In this document: piece after piece, positions 43,688 through 52,112 of the stretch
How positions within the stretch are numbered: the stretch's first letter is position 1
Layout: each line of letters opens with the position of its first letter
Source: Pedobacter sp. MC2016-14
GTDB lineage: Bacteria; Bacteroidota; Bacteroidia; Sphingobacteriales; Sphingobacteriaceae
Assembly (NCBI RefSeq): GCF_020991475.1
Contig: NZ_JAJMPA010000001.1
Location: 62,001-126,000 of the forward strand
Reading direction: 5' to 3'
DNA length: 64,000 nucleotides
The notes under the pieces: generated by a model
Seen by the model: the letters and a program-made list of their open reading frames with translations, nothing else
Databases searched by the model: none
What the model was told of the DNA's origin: nothing
Program-made: the position numbers and the translations under genes

Positions 43688-44836
43688 TTAAATAGCTTGT
43701 CTTATGGAATTCACGCGCATCTTATTCGCTTCGGCTAGTACAATTTTGTTTATAGCATCATAATTATATTCAAGTTTTTTCAACAGCTGAAACTGTGCTT
43801 TTGCACGCTGAAGGTTGTGTTTTGGGGCACTTATTTTATAGTATTTATCTCCGTCTATATAGTCCGTTAAAAAACGCACACCCATCAAATACGGAAACAA
43901 CAAAGCACCCTGTATCAAAGAATCTATCTCTTTATTACTTAAGAAACTTCCTGTTTTGCTTAAAAATCCGGCGGTAAATGCCTGAAAAATCTCCAGGTTT
44001 ACATCTATCTTGTCCAGATCGGCTTCGTCCTCCGCAGCGGTATTTGCAGAGCTCCTGATCGCATCACCAAAATCATAAGCCACATAACCCGGCATCACCG
44101 TGTCCAGGTCAATTACACACTGTGCTTTATCGTGTTCATCCAGTAAAACATTGCTAAATTTGGTATCGTTATGTGTAATTCTTAGTGGGAGCATTCCATT
44201 TTTTCCCATATCTAATATGGCATTCATGGCATGCTCACGTTCCATAATAAAATCAAGTTCATCCTGAACCTCCTCCACCCTTCCAACCGGGTTTTCAGCC
44301 ACTACACGTTTAAGTGTGGTAATTCTTTTTGCGATGTTATGAAAATCTGGAATCGTTTCTACCAACAGCTTGGCATCCATGTCTGACAAACAAGCCTGGA
44401 ACTCGCCAAATGCTTTGCCGCCCTCATAAGCCTGTGTAGGTGTAGATACAATATCATAAGATGTGGTATTGGGCAGAAAATAATACATCCGCCAAAAATT
44501 ACCCTCAGCATCTAAATGGTAAAACTTATGCTTGCGGGTTGGGATCAATGTGAGCATTTGTTTATGCGCATCATAATTACCGGCATTGTTCATCTTATCC
44601 CTTACATGAGCGGTTACCAGTTCAATGTTCTTCATCAATCCTGGTACATCTGTAAATACATATTGATTGATGCGCTGCAACAAGTAGTCAGGATCTTCTT
44701 CCTGTTTGGTTTTAACATGAAAAGTATCGTTGATATGGCCAGATCCGTAGGCGACAACATGCGCTACTTCTCCGCTAATGAGAAAAGCACTTGATATTTC
44801 TTCCAGGTTGTAAAGTTTGGTTGGTTTATCGGTCAT
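43688..44836 (-). CDS. Aminoglycoside-phosphotransferase-fold sugar kinase, NahK-like
   Basis: A 382-residue cytosolic kinase of the APH/choline-kinase fold. GSGHINDTFHV near residue 31 is the nucleotide loop seen in N-acetylhexosamine 1-kinase (NahK). ITHNDTKFSNVLL (about 208-220) is the HxDxxxxN catalytic loop and VIDLDTVMPG the metal-binding DFG-like motif. NahK-like enzymes phosphorylate free hexosamines or related sugars at C1, so here it may prime a sugar released by the operon's hydrolases; the actual sugar is unknown. It is the first gene of the minus-strand run and its upstream region carries three palindromic operator candidates. Confidence 0.8.
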   Translation of the reverse strand: MTDKPTKLYNLEEISSAFLISGEVAHVVAYGSGHINDTFHVKTKQEEDPDYLLQRINQYVFTDVPGLMKNIELVTAHVRDKMNNAGNYDAHKQMLTLIPTRKHKFYHLDAEGNFWRMYYFLPNTTSYDIVSTPTQAYEGGKAFGEFQACLSDMDAKLLVETIPDFHNIAKRITTLKRVVAENPVGRVEEVQDELDFIMEREHAMNAILDMGKNGMLPLRITHNDTKFSNVLLDEHDKAQCVIDLDTVMPGYVAYDFGDAIRSSANTAAEDEADLDKIDVNLEIFQAFTAGFLSKTGSFLSNKEIDSLIQGALLFPYLMGVRFLTDYIDGDKYYKISAPKHNLQRAKAQFQLLKKLEYNYDAINKIVLAEANKMRVNSIRQAI

Positions 44837-44865
44837 TTGGTTACGGTACTTATTGTCATTTATAC

Positions 44866-44885
44866 ACTAGTGCCCGCAAACACAA
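44866..44885. promoter_or_regulatory. Candidate operator A (weak copy)
   Basis: The core AGTGCCCGCAAACA around a central CG (44875-44876) matches 11 of 18 defined positions of the shared palindrome AATTGTGTnCGnACACAATT. It is the poorest of the four copies and its centre lies 25 bases from the centre of copy B. It ends 30 bases before the kinase start. Confidence 0.4.
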
Positions 44886-44890
44886 AATGT

Positions 44891-44910
44891 AATTGGGCAC
44901 GCACACAATT
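44891..44910. promoter_or_regulatory. Candidate operator B of the LacI-type regulator
   Basis: AATTGGGCACGCACACAATT agrees with the palindrome AATTGTGTnCGnACACAATT at 16 of 18 defined positions. The right half is perfect. A central CG is typical of LacI-family operators. It lies in the divergent region between the kinase and DUF6067 genes, next to a weak -7-like element (TACATTTTG, minus strand, 44883-44891). Confidence 0.7.
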
Positions 44911-44921
44911 AACTTTACAGC

Positions 44922-44941
44922 TACTGTGTGCGAACACAATT
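44922..44941. promoter_or_regulatory. Candidate operator C of the LacI-type regulator
   Basis: TACTGTGTGCGAACACAATT agrees with the shared palindrome at 16 of 18 defined positions and has the same central CG. Its centre is 31 bases from that of copy B, about three helical turns, which would suit binding by two dimers on one face. It ends 38 bases before the -33 element of the plus-strand promoter. Confidence 0.7.
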
Positions 44942-44979
44942 GTAAAATTATTTTTTTATATATCCTAATTTTTTTTAAG

Positions 44980-45013
44980 TTTGGCCTAAACAAATCGCAT
45001 AATTTTAGATTTG
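44980..45013 (+). promoter_or_regulatory. Promoter of the plus-strand DUF6067, beta-helix and CBM9 operon
   Basis: TTTG (44980-44983), 22 bases, then TAGATTTG (45006-45013), an exact -7 match. This leaves an untranslated leader of about 175 bases before the ATG at 45195, unusually long for this strain's genes. Apart from the operators and this promoter, the 358-base non-coding region (44837-45194) is very AT-rich and shows no gene. Confidence 0.6.
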
Positions 45014-45194
45014 CCATTTAAAAACCATATATAACTGTATATTGAACGATTTGATTTCGCTGAAATAATTGTTTGAATTACCGAACCACACCTAATTAAA
45101 CTTTAATATGAAACCATCCTGATTTTTCAAAAACAGATATTGAAATGAACAAATCATGATCGCTTCATCACCATTAAAAACAAATTTTATGCAG

Positions 45195-47900
45195 ATGAAA
45201 AAGCTTTTACTATTTACGCTTACCTTAATGGGCCCTTTTGTTTACGCGCAAAACAAGGACAAATTAACCCATGCCATTGATGTAGATGCCATAAGGGAAA
45301 CCAAACTAACCGGTTATATTGGCCTGGAACCAACTATAATGTCCAAACCAGCAAAAACCGAAAACGTTAAATCATTACTTAAAAGATTTCCAGAAAAAAA
45401 ATACTTCACTTTCCCTGAAAGCAGAGCCAATTCCATCCGCCTGCTGGATAGTTTACCAGAAAAATGGACCAGCTACACGGCCAGGGAGCTCAGTTCCGTA
45501 AATGGCAAGGCCCAACCTGGAGAATATTATACTTTTCAGGTAGGTGTATATGCCGATGCCTTACAGCTAAAAAACATTCAGGTAAACTTCTCCTCCCTAA
45601 AAAACAGCGCAGGACAACTAATTAAAGATGTGACTTGTTTTAATACGGGTGGAATTTCATTCAAAGGCGAAAAGTTCTCTAAAACCATTTCATCCAAACC
45701 AAAAACTGTACTTCCGCTGTGGTTTGGCGTAAACGTTCCGGAAGATTATAAAGGAGAGTTTAAAGGGACGGTTGAAATTAAACCTGAGGGCCTCCCAGCT
45801 ACGCTCATTGATGTTACTTTAACGGTAGCGGGAAACCTGATTGTGAATCATGGATTAAACGATGAAACAACTTTAGCCCGTTTATCCTGGTTAAATACAG
45901 ATGTAGCATTAGACAATGGCATCACAAATGGCTTTAAGCAAGTAACCAGAGCACAAAAAGACATCAGCATACTGGGCCGGAGCATTAGGCTTTCTGATCA
46001 GGGTTTGCCTTTAGATATCCAAAGTTATTTTGACAAAAACAACGAACTCATTTCTCCTCATGGACAGCCTATTCTTGCCGCCCCTATCAAATTTGTGATC
46101 CAACAAAAAGGCAAAGAGCTGGATTTAAAAGCTTCCACATTAAAATTTACAGACCATTTTCCGGGCTCTACACATTGGGAAACCACCCTCACTAACGGGG
46201 ATATTACCGTAAATGTAAAAGGACGTGCAGATTACGACGGCTTTATAGGCTACAGTGCTACGGTATCTGCAACAAAAGACATCAACATAGACGACATCAG
46301 ACTCCAGGTGCCTATGCAACCTGAAAAAGCCATTTACATGATGGGTTTGGACAAAGAAGGTGGCTTTAGTCCGGAAGAATGGAAATGGAAATGGGATGTT
46401 ATTGAGAAACATCAGGATGAAGTCTGGATGGGCGCGGTAAACGGAGGGCTTAAGCTTAAACTTAAAGGCAAGAATTACCAGAGACAGCTTGTTAATTTAT
46501 ATTATCCTTTTGGACCGCTTCATGAGCCTGAATCCTGGGGCAATGGCAATAAGGGCGGTGTAGATATCTACAAGCAAGACAAAGCAGTTATGATTAAGGC
46601 TTATTCAGGTCAGCGAATCCTTAAAAAAGGTGAAACTTATTTGTTTGATGCTGAATTTTTAGTGACTCCCTTTAAACTAATCAACAAAAGCATTCAGTTT
46701 AATGACCGTTATTACCATTCTGATATTGACACCACCAGCAACACAATAAAACTTGCGGAACAGCATGGCGCCAATATCATTAACGTTCACCATAAAAAAG
46801 ACATCTATCCTTTTCTGGACTATCCATTTGCCAATGACAATGTACCAGATTTAAAAGCTTTTATAGATAGCTCGCACGTTAAAAACTTTAAAACAAAGAT
46901 TTATTATACTACCCGTGAAATCAGCGTAAACGCACCTGAATTATGGGCAATGCGTGCTTTGGGAGACGAAATTATATATCCTGGCCCAGGTATGGCCACC
47001 AGAACATTGGTAAATCCTAATGGCGTACACCCCTGGTTGGGCAAAAACCTCAAAGAAAACTTCATCCCTGGTTGGGTGGCCACCTTTACTGCCGGAAAGT
47101 ACAAAGGCAGGCAAGACCTTGCCATATTAACCAGACCTGATTCGCGGCTAAATAACTTTTTTCTGGGCGGAATGGATTGGATGTGCAAGGAACTAAAAAT
47201 AGATGGGATTTACATGGATGACCTTGCATTAGACAGGGAAACCATGCAACGCACGCGTAAAATCCTGGAACGAGAAAGACCCGGCGGTAAAATTGACATG
47301 CACACCTGGAACCATTACAACAAATATGCTAGATGGGCATCTTCGCTAAATTTATACATGGACATGTTACCTTATATAGACCATTTATGGGTTGGTGAGG
47401 CAAGAGATTATAACCGCTCTGCAGATTACTGGCTAATTGAAGTGAGCGGAATTCCTTTTGGTCTTTCTTCGCAAATGCTAAACAAAGGCGGCAACCCATG
47501 GCGCGGAATGGTTTTTGGCATCACCAACAGGTTAGGGTGGTTCAGGGCTAAAACTCCAGAATACATCTGGAAATTCTGGGACGACTATCACATTGAAAGA
47601 AAACAAATGATCGGTTTCTGGAACGACGAAGTACCCGTTAAGACCAATAATCCAGAGACACAGGCTACCATTTACAAAGGTAAAGACGAAGTAATTATTG
47701 CCGTAGCCAACTGGACCTCTAAACCTGCTAAATGCAAATTACTTATTGACTGGGAGGCCATTGGCATGAAACCAAATGAAGTTACGGCAACCATTCCTGA
47801 AGTTAAGGAATTTCAGGATGCGAAAGCCATTAACCTAAAAGATGATATTGAAATGGAGGCTGAGAAAGGCTACCTGATTGTGATTAAAAAAAACCAATAA
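45195..47900 (+). CDS. DUF6067 family protein, predicted exported glycoside hydrolase
   Basis: A 901-residue exported protein with a signal peptide (about 1-19, ending VYAQ). An N-terminal beta-rich half (to about residue 480) is followed by a TIM-barrel-like half. That half contains DGIYMDDLALDRETMQRT, with neighbouring acidic residues at strand ends of the kind used as glycosidase catalytic residues, and KIDMHTWNHYNKYARWASS. A small beta domain closes the C-terminus (EVIIAVANWTSKPAKCKLLI). The DUF6067 assignment is from recognition of the overall pattern. Members are annotated as glycoside-hydrolase-domain proteins, but I know of no proven substrate. ATG 45195 is preferred; 45189 and 45156 are in frame. 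The next gene starts 3 bases after the stop. Confidence 0.8.
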   Translation: MKKLLLFTLTLMGPFVYAQNKDKLTHAIDVDAIRETKLTGYIGLEPTIMSKPAKTENVKSLLKRFPEKKYFTFPESRANSIRLLDSLPEKWTSYTARELSSVNGKAQPGEYYTFQVGVYADALQLKNIQVNFSSLKNSAGQLIKDVTCFNTGGISFKGEKFSKTISSKPKTVLPLWFGVNVPEDYKGEFKGTVEIKPEGLPATLIDVTLTVAGNLIVNHGLNDETTLARLSWLNTDVALDNGITNGFKQVTRAQKDISILGRSIRLSDQGLPLDIQSYFDKNNELISPHGQPILAAPIKFVIQQKGKELDLKASTLKFTDHFPGSTHWETTLTNGDITVNVKGRADYDGFIGYSATVSATKDINIDDIRLQVPMQPEKAIYMMGLDKEGGFSPEEWKWKWDVIEKHQDEVWMGAVNGGLKLKLKGKNYQRQLVNLYYPFGPLHEPESWGNGNKGGVDIYKQDKAVMIKAYSGQRILKKGETYLFDAEFLVTPFKLINKSIQFNDRYYHSDIDTTSNTIKLAEQHGANIINVHHKKDIYPFLDYPFANDNVPDLKAFIDSSHVKNFKTKIYYTTREISVNAPELWAMRALGDEIIYPGPGMATRTLVNPNGVHPWLGKNLKENFIPGWVATFTAGKYKGRQDLAILTRPDSRLNNFFLGGMDWMCKELKIDGIYMDDLALDRETMQRTRKILERERPGGKIDMHTWNHYNKYARWASSLNLYMDMLPYIDHLWVGEARDYNRSADYWLIEVSGIPFGLSSQMLNKGGNPWRGMVFGITNRLGWFRAKTPEYIWKFWDDYHIERKQMIGFWNDEVPVKTNNPETQATIYKGKDEVIIAVANWTSKPAKCKLLIDWEAIGMKPNEVTATIPEVKEFQDAKAINLKDDIEMEAEKGYLIVIKKNQ

Positions 47901-47903
47901 GGC

Positions 47904-50072
47904 ATGAAGAATCTTTTTAAGTTATCCTTGTCGCTTGCGGTAGTGTTTTGCAGCACATTTTATGCTGCAAACGCACAATCTGTTACTAAAATATATGTAG
48001 ATCCAAAAGGGAGCGAAACCGCAAACGGAAGCAAAAACAACCCTGTTAATAGCCTGACAAAAGCGGTAGCTTTAGCAAAAGGCAGCGGCAAACAATCTTC
48101 TGCCCCTATAGAAATCATTTTAAGGGGAGGAACTTATTTCTTAAACCAGACTTTTGAGATTACGGCAAAAACGGGCTGGGATTCTAAGGTACCCTTAACT
48201 CTTACCGGCTATAAAAAAGAAAAGGCTATTTTACACGGTGGCAAAATTGCCGGTAAGGAATTGATCCTTCCTGTTTCTGATCCTGAATTTGCACAACGGT
48301 TTTCGCCCGAGGTAAGAAGTAAAATCAGGCAAATTAACCTGGATCAGGCAGGTATCACCAATATTGGCAAAATGCATACGTTTGGATTCTCCAGACCTAT
48401 TTCTCCTGCCTGGCTGGAAATATTTATTGATGGGCATCCGGGCACTATTGCCCGCTGGCCAAATAAAGGTAGCATCCCTATAAAATCTGTGTTGGATACC
48501 GGATCTGTTCCACGTTGGGGAGACCTTAGTAACCGCGGCGGTGTTTTCACTTATGCAGATTCAGTAAGCAGGCCCTCAAAATGGAAACACCCCGAAAAAG
48601 CCTGGATCTCCGGCTATTTTATGTGGGGCTATGCGGACGACGCTGTACAGTTAAAAGCTATTGATACGGTTAAAAAAGTCATTTCGAGTAAATACCCTTC
48701 GTATTACGGTTTTAGCAGCGGAAAGGGCTGGCGTTCCTGGTACGTGTATAATCTTCCTGAAGAGATTGATCTTCCGGGAGAATATTATGTAGAAGAAAGC
48801 ACCAGGACTTTATATTTCCTGCCGCCCGATAATTTCGATAAAGTTGAAATATCTGAAATGGAGACACCCTTGCTTGCCCTTGATGACGTATCAAATGTTA
48901 CGGTTAAGAACCTCTTTTTCCAATGTGGCAGGGGAATGGGAATTTCAACGGAACGCACAACAAAACTGATGATAGAGAGCTGTAGCTTCTCTAACCTCGG
49001 ATTAATGGCCATTTACATGGGCAAAGGTGTAAAACCTATCGACCCTATGTCTAATGTTGGCGGCATACCAACTTCCAGAACGGTAGGCAATATTGTTCAA
49101 TATGTTTACGACAACAGCAATTTTGACAGGGAAGCGGGTACAAATAATGGTATCGTTAACTGCGAGATATTCAATACCGGCTGTGGTGGCATTTATTTGA
49201 ACGGCGGAAACAGGTTAACCCTGGAGGCGGGTAACAACTACGTAGAAAACTGCCGTGTACACGACTACAACAGATTGGAGAAAACGTACAGGCCGGGCAT
49301 CTGGATTACTGGTTGTGGTAACCACATTTCCAATTGCGAGGTGTACAATGCACCTTCTGTTGGCATCTTTTTACATGGTAACAATCACCTGATAGAATAC
49401 AACAACCTGCATCACCTGAACCTGGAAGGCGATGATATGGGTGCTTTATATTTTGGCCGTAACCCCTCCGAGCAGGGACAAATTGTACGATACAATTACT
49501 TTAGTCACATAGGCAGTGAACATAAAACCATGGCCATTTATCATGATGATGGCGCATGCGGCATGCAGGTTTACAGTAATATTTTTTATAAAGCCGGTAC
49601 AGTGGCAGGTTTTATTGGTGGCGGCAGGGATAATCCTTACACCAATAACATCATTATAGACAACCGCTACGCCTTTCATATGGACAACAGACTGAGCAAT
49701 TGGGCCAGAGGGGTGATGGCGCCAAACGGATTATTCAGGACACGACTGGAATTGGTAAACTACAATAAACCGCCATATTCTGTACAGTATCCGGCATTGG
49801 CCAACTATTGGGAAGATGATCCTGGAATGCCCAAACGTAATTTCTTTTCCAAAAACCTTCTGGTAAACAACAAGGAAAGAGTAGAAGGTAAGCCGGAACT
49901 GACCCAGTATGCAGATGACAATTTTGAAACCACTACTGACCCGGGATTTGTAAATTACGCAAAGGAGGATTTCAGGTTAAAAAAAGATGCGATAGTTTGG
50001 GAAAAAATACCCGGATTTAAGGCCATTCCGGTAGAAAAAATTGGCTATAAACGAAATTATAAGAAGAAGTAA
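47904..50072 (+). CDS. Exported right-handed parallel beta-helix enzyme (GH141-like candidate)
   Basis: A 722-residue exported protein with a signal peptide (about 1-24, ending ANAQ). The N-terminal strand KIYVDPKGSETANGSKNNPV begins a right-handed beta-helix, with further turns such as NVTVKNLFFQCGRGMGIS, NGIVNCEIFNTGCGGIYLNG and HISNCEVYNAPSVGIFLHGN. The insert with AWLEIFIDGHPGTIARWPNK and the length resemble family GH141, whose known members remove fucose from rhamnogalacturonan-II or cut xylan. A polysaccharide-lyase or epimerase of the same fold is an alternative. It lies between DUF6067 and CBM9 genes in one operon, consistent with a debranching role on pectin-like glycan. Confidence 0.75.
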   Translation: MKNLFKLSLSLAVVFCSTFYAANAQSVTKIYVDPKGSETANGSKNNPVNSLTKAVALAKGSGKQSSAPIEIILRGGTYFLNQTFEITAKTGWDSKVPLTLTGYKKEKAILHGGKIAGKELILPVSDPEFAQRFSPEVRSKIRQINLDQAGITNIGKMHTFGFSRPISPAWLEIFIDGHPGTIARWPNKGSIPIKSVLDTGSVPRWGDLSNRGGVFTYADSVSRPSKWKHPEKAWISGYFMWGYADDAVQLKAIDTVKKVISSKYPSYYGFSSGKGWRSWYVYNLPEEIDLPGEYYVEESTRTLYFLPPDNFDKVEISEMETPLLALDDVSNVTVKNLFFQCGRGMGISTERTTKLMIESCSFSNLGLMAIYMGKGVKPIDPMSNVGGIPTSRTVGNIVQYVYDNSNFDREAGTNNGIVNCEIFNTGCGGIYLNGGNRLTLEAGNNYVENCRVHDYNRLEKTYRPGIWITGCGNHISNCEVYNAPSVGIFLHGNNHLIEYNNLHHLNLEGDDMGALYFGRNPSEQGQIVRYNYFSHIGSEHKTMAIYHDDGACGMQVYSNIFYKAGTVAGFIGGGRDNPYTNNIIIDNRYAFHMDNRLSNWARGVMAPNGLFRTRLELVNYNKPPYSVQYPALANYWEDDPGMPKRNFFSKNLLVNNKERVEGKPELTQYADDNFETTTDPGFVNYAKEDFRLKKDAIVWEKIPGFKAIPVEKIGYKRNYKKK

Positions 50073-50088
50073 CCCCATATATACAAAT

Positions 50089-50721
50089 ATGCTCCAGGCA
50101 GCCTTTTTAGAAGACATTAACCTTTGCACACCTATAGAAAAGATTTCCCAATCTCTGGATCAGGAAATGAGACATGCTATAGCCTGCAGGCCATGGCCCG
50201 AATTTGGTTATAAACCTGAAGTATCTTTTGCCATTGCGCATGGCAAAAATGCCATTTTGCTTAAATTTTTCGTCACTGAAGAAGCCATACGCGCAGTGTA
50301 CCTAAATCCTAATGACCCGGTATACCTGGACAGCTGTGTTGAGTTTTTTATCGGCTTTAATGATGATGCTGACTATTACAATTTTGAGTTCAATTGTGCA
50401 GGCACCTGTTTACTGGGTTATGGAAGCGGAAGGGAAAGACAGTTATTGCCGGTAGCTGAGATTAGAAAAATAAAACATGAAAGCCGCATCCGGAACCCCA
50501 GAGAAGAAAAGTTAATAGACTGGGAACTTACCGTAGTTATTCCTACTGAAGTGATGATCTTTCATCACTTCAGTAGCCTTAACAAGAGCCAAAGCAGGGT
50601 CAATTTCTTTAAATGCGGAGATGGGCTTCCGAAGCCACACTACCTGTCATGGAACAACATTGAATCTGACGAACCAAACTTCCATCAGTCACAGTTCTTT
50701 GGATCGCTTTATTTCCAGTAA
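50089..50721 (+). CDS. CBM9-like carbohydrate-binding family protein without signal peptide
   Basis: A 210-residue soluble protein resembling the carbohydrate-binding CBM9-like (CBM9_2) family: AILLKFFVTEEAIRAVYLNP, then DSCVEFFIGFNDDADYYNFE, NCAGTCLLGYGSGRER, and a final FHQSQFFGSLYFQ. There is no visible signal peptide or membrane segment, so as annotated it would stay in the cytosol, unlike the exported proteins before it. The ATG at 50089 follows the upstream stop by 16 bases; a TTG at 50041 would overlap it and adds no signal peptide. It converges with the regulator gene only 5 bases away. Confidence 0.75.
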   Translation: MLQAAFLEDINLCTPIEKISQSLDQEMRHAIACRPWPEFGYKPEVSFAIAHGKNAILLKFFVTEEAIRAVYLNPNDPVYLDSCVEFFIGFNDDADYYNFEFNCAGTCLLGYGSGRERQLLPVAEIRKIKHESRIRNPREEKLIDWELTVVIPTEVMIFHHFSSLNKSQSRVNFFKCGDGLPKPHYLSWNNIESDEPNFHQSQFFGSLYFQ

Positions 50722-50726
50722 CTATC

Positions 50727-51812
50727 TTAAAACCTGTTGTACAACATAGATTCGTCTATGTAATAATTAAGGTTTTCTTTGGTTACGATATCAAGCGGCA
50801 AAAACTTAATGGCAGAAATTTCCTTTTTAAACACCAGATGGTCTACCAGCTGGTTAATTCCCCAATAACCCTGTCCAAGCGGATTCTGGTTAATCAAAAA
50901 ACTTATGGCACCTTTATTCAGGTAATGAAGGTTTTGAGGGATTAAATCGTAACCAATAATTTTAATATGATTGATGAACTTCTGCTCAAAATATTTTGCA
51001 ATCTCGTAAGCTTTTGAGGTGGTTACAAAACAAAACTGCAGCTGAGGATTACTTTCAAATACAGCATCCAGCTGCTCTACAAATAATGCGTAATTGTTGC
51101 GGTTTAACTCTACTTTAATCACTTCATAGTGCTCACTCAGATTATTCTGGATAAAATAATTTCTAAGGCCCTGCTCCTTTTTAATCAAATGCGCCGCATT
51201 ACTCATTTCCTCATCAATGTGCGCAATCAATATCGATGCAGGCTGTGGCCTGCCAAAATGGATCAGGTTTGCTGCAACAAGACCACTCTGGTAAGAATCC
51301 TGCCCAATGTAACTCAGGGGATCGAACTCCGCAATCTGCGTATTAAACAACACAAAAGGGATCTCCATCTTTTTCCAGGTTTCAAAAAAGGAAAGTACCT
51401 CGCGGTAAAAAATAGGCGACAATAAAATCCCGTCGGGATTGGACTGAGTAACTGCCTCAGCCATCTCCTTAAAAGACTGCACATCGTAAGGGTTGAACAT
51501 AAACGGACTTACATTTACACCATATTGCCTGGCTTCTTTTGCAGCTTTCTCAATGCCTAGTTTAGGATCCAGCCAGTAAGCATCGAAAGCCGGATCAGGG
51601 ATTAAAGCTGCAAAACGATACTCTTTTTTGTTACCAAGTGCCCGGGCCATAAAATTTGGCTCGTAATTCATCTCCGCTAAAATCTTCAGTACCTTTTCCT
51701 TTACTTTTTCAGAAACATTTCCTCTGTCATGTAATACCCGGTCTACTGTTCCCGCAGATACCTTTGCCTTAAGGGCAATATCTTTTATACGGATGTTCTT
51801 TGTTTCTTTCAT
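50727..51812 (-). CDS. LacI-family transcriptional regulator of the polysaccharide region
   Basis: A 361-residue regulator. The N-terminal LacI helix-turn-helix (about 6-26; IRIKDIALKAKVSAGTVDRV) and hinge helix (about 50-60; YEPNFMARALGNK) are followed by a periplasmic-binding-protein-like sensor domain (about 65-345) that should bind a small sugar. It is the only transcription factor in the polysaccharide region, which lacks hybrid two-component and sigma/anti-sigma genes. Copies of one CG-centred palindrome lie in its own upstream region (52027-52046) and in the kinase/DUF6067 region (44866-44941). It therefore very probably controls both operons; whether it represses or activates is not clear from the sequence. 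Confidence 0.92.
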   Translation of the reverse strand: MKETKNIRIKDIALKAKVSAGTVDRVLHDRGNVSEKVKEKVLKILAEMNYEPNFMARALGNKKEYRFAALIPDPAFDAYWLDPKLGIEKAAKEARQYGVNVSPFMFNPYDVQSFKEMAEAVTQSNPDGILLSPIFYREVLSFFETWKKMEIPFVLFNTQIAEFDPLSYIGQDSYQSGLVAANLIHFGRPQPASILIAHIDEEMSNAAHLIKKEQGLRNYFIQNNLSEHYEVIKVELNRNNYALFVEQLDAVFESNPQLQFCFVTTSKAYEIAKYFEQKFINHIKIIGYDLIPQNLHYLNKGAISFLINQNPLGQGYWGINQLVDHLVFKKEISAIKFLPLDIVTKENLNYYIDESMLYNRF

Positions 51813-52026
51813 TCTTAAAAAAACGGAGGCTAATTTATTTAATTATGTAAATGTATCGATTTTAACTGTAACAGAAAGTTTACCACACAGGAATTTTATT
51901 TAATCTCCTGAACTGCTCAAAGCAGCAATTTGCTCCTGGCAAAAGCGCCTCGAAACGCCTTCGAAACTTAAAATGTATACGTATTACAAATTAAACACAT
52001 TTTATCCATTTATCCATGCTCAGCAT

Positions 52027-52046
52027 TATTGTGTCCGCACACAATT
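52027..52046. promoter_or_regulatory. Candidate operator D of the LacI-type regulator (best copy)
   Basis: TATTGTGTCCGCACACAATT matches the shared palindrome AATTGTGTnCGnACACAATT at 17 of 18 defined positions; its 7-bp arms ATTGTGT and ACACAAT are perfect. It lies in the 300-base divergent region between the regulator gene and the DUF5107 operon, 12 bases upstream of the -33 element of the latter. That upstream position would suit either activation or a loop with other sites. Confidence 0.75.
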
Positions 52047-52058
52047 ATACATTTTTAC

Positions 52059-52089
52059 TTGCTTATTATTATTTAGTTCATTAAGTTTG
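52059..52089 (+). promoter_or_regulatory. Promoter of the DUF5107 operon
   Basis: TTG (52059-52061), 20 bases, then TAAGTTTG (52082-52089), an exact match to the Bacteroidota consensus with correct spacing. The ATG at 52113 is 23 bases downstream. The rest of the region 51813-52058 is AT-rich, with no further gene. Confidence 0.7.
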
Positions 52090-52112
52090 ATAAACAAATT
52101 TATCACCTGCAA

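Noticed and set aside
50041..50088. TTG start for the CBM9-like gene at 50041
   Set aside because: It lies inside the end of the upstream gene; the ATG at 50089 gives a normal spacing and the family-like length.
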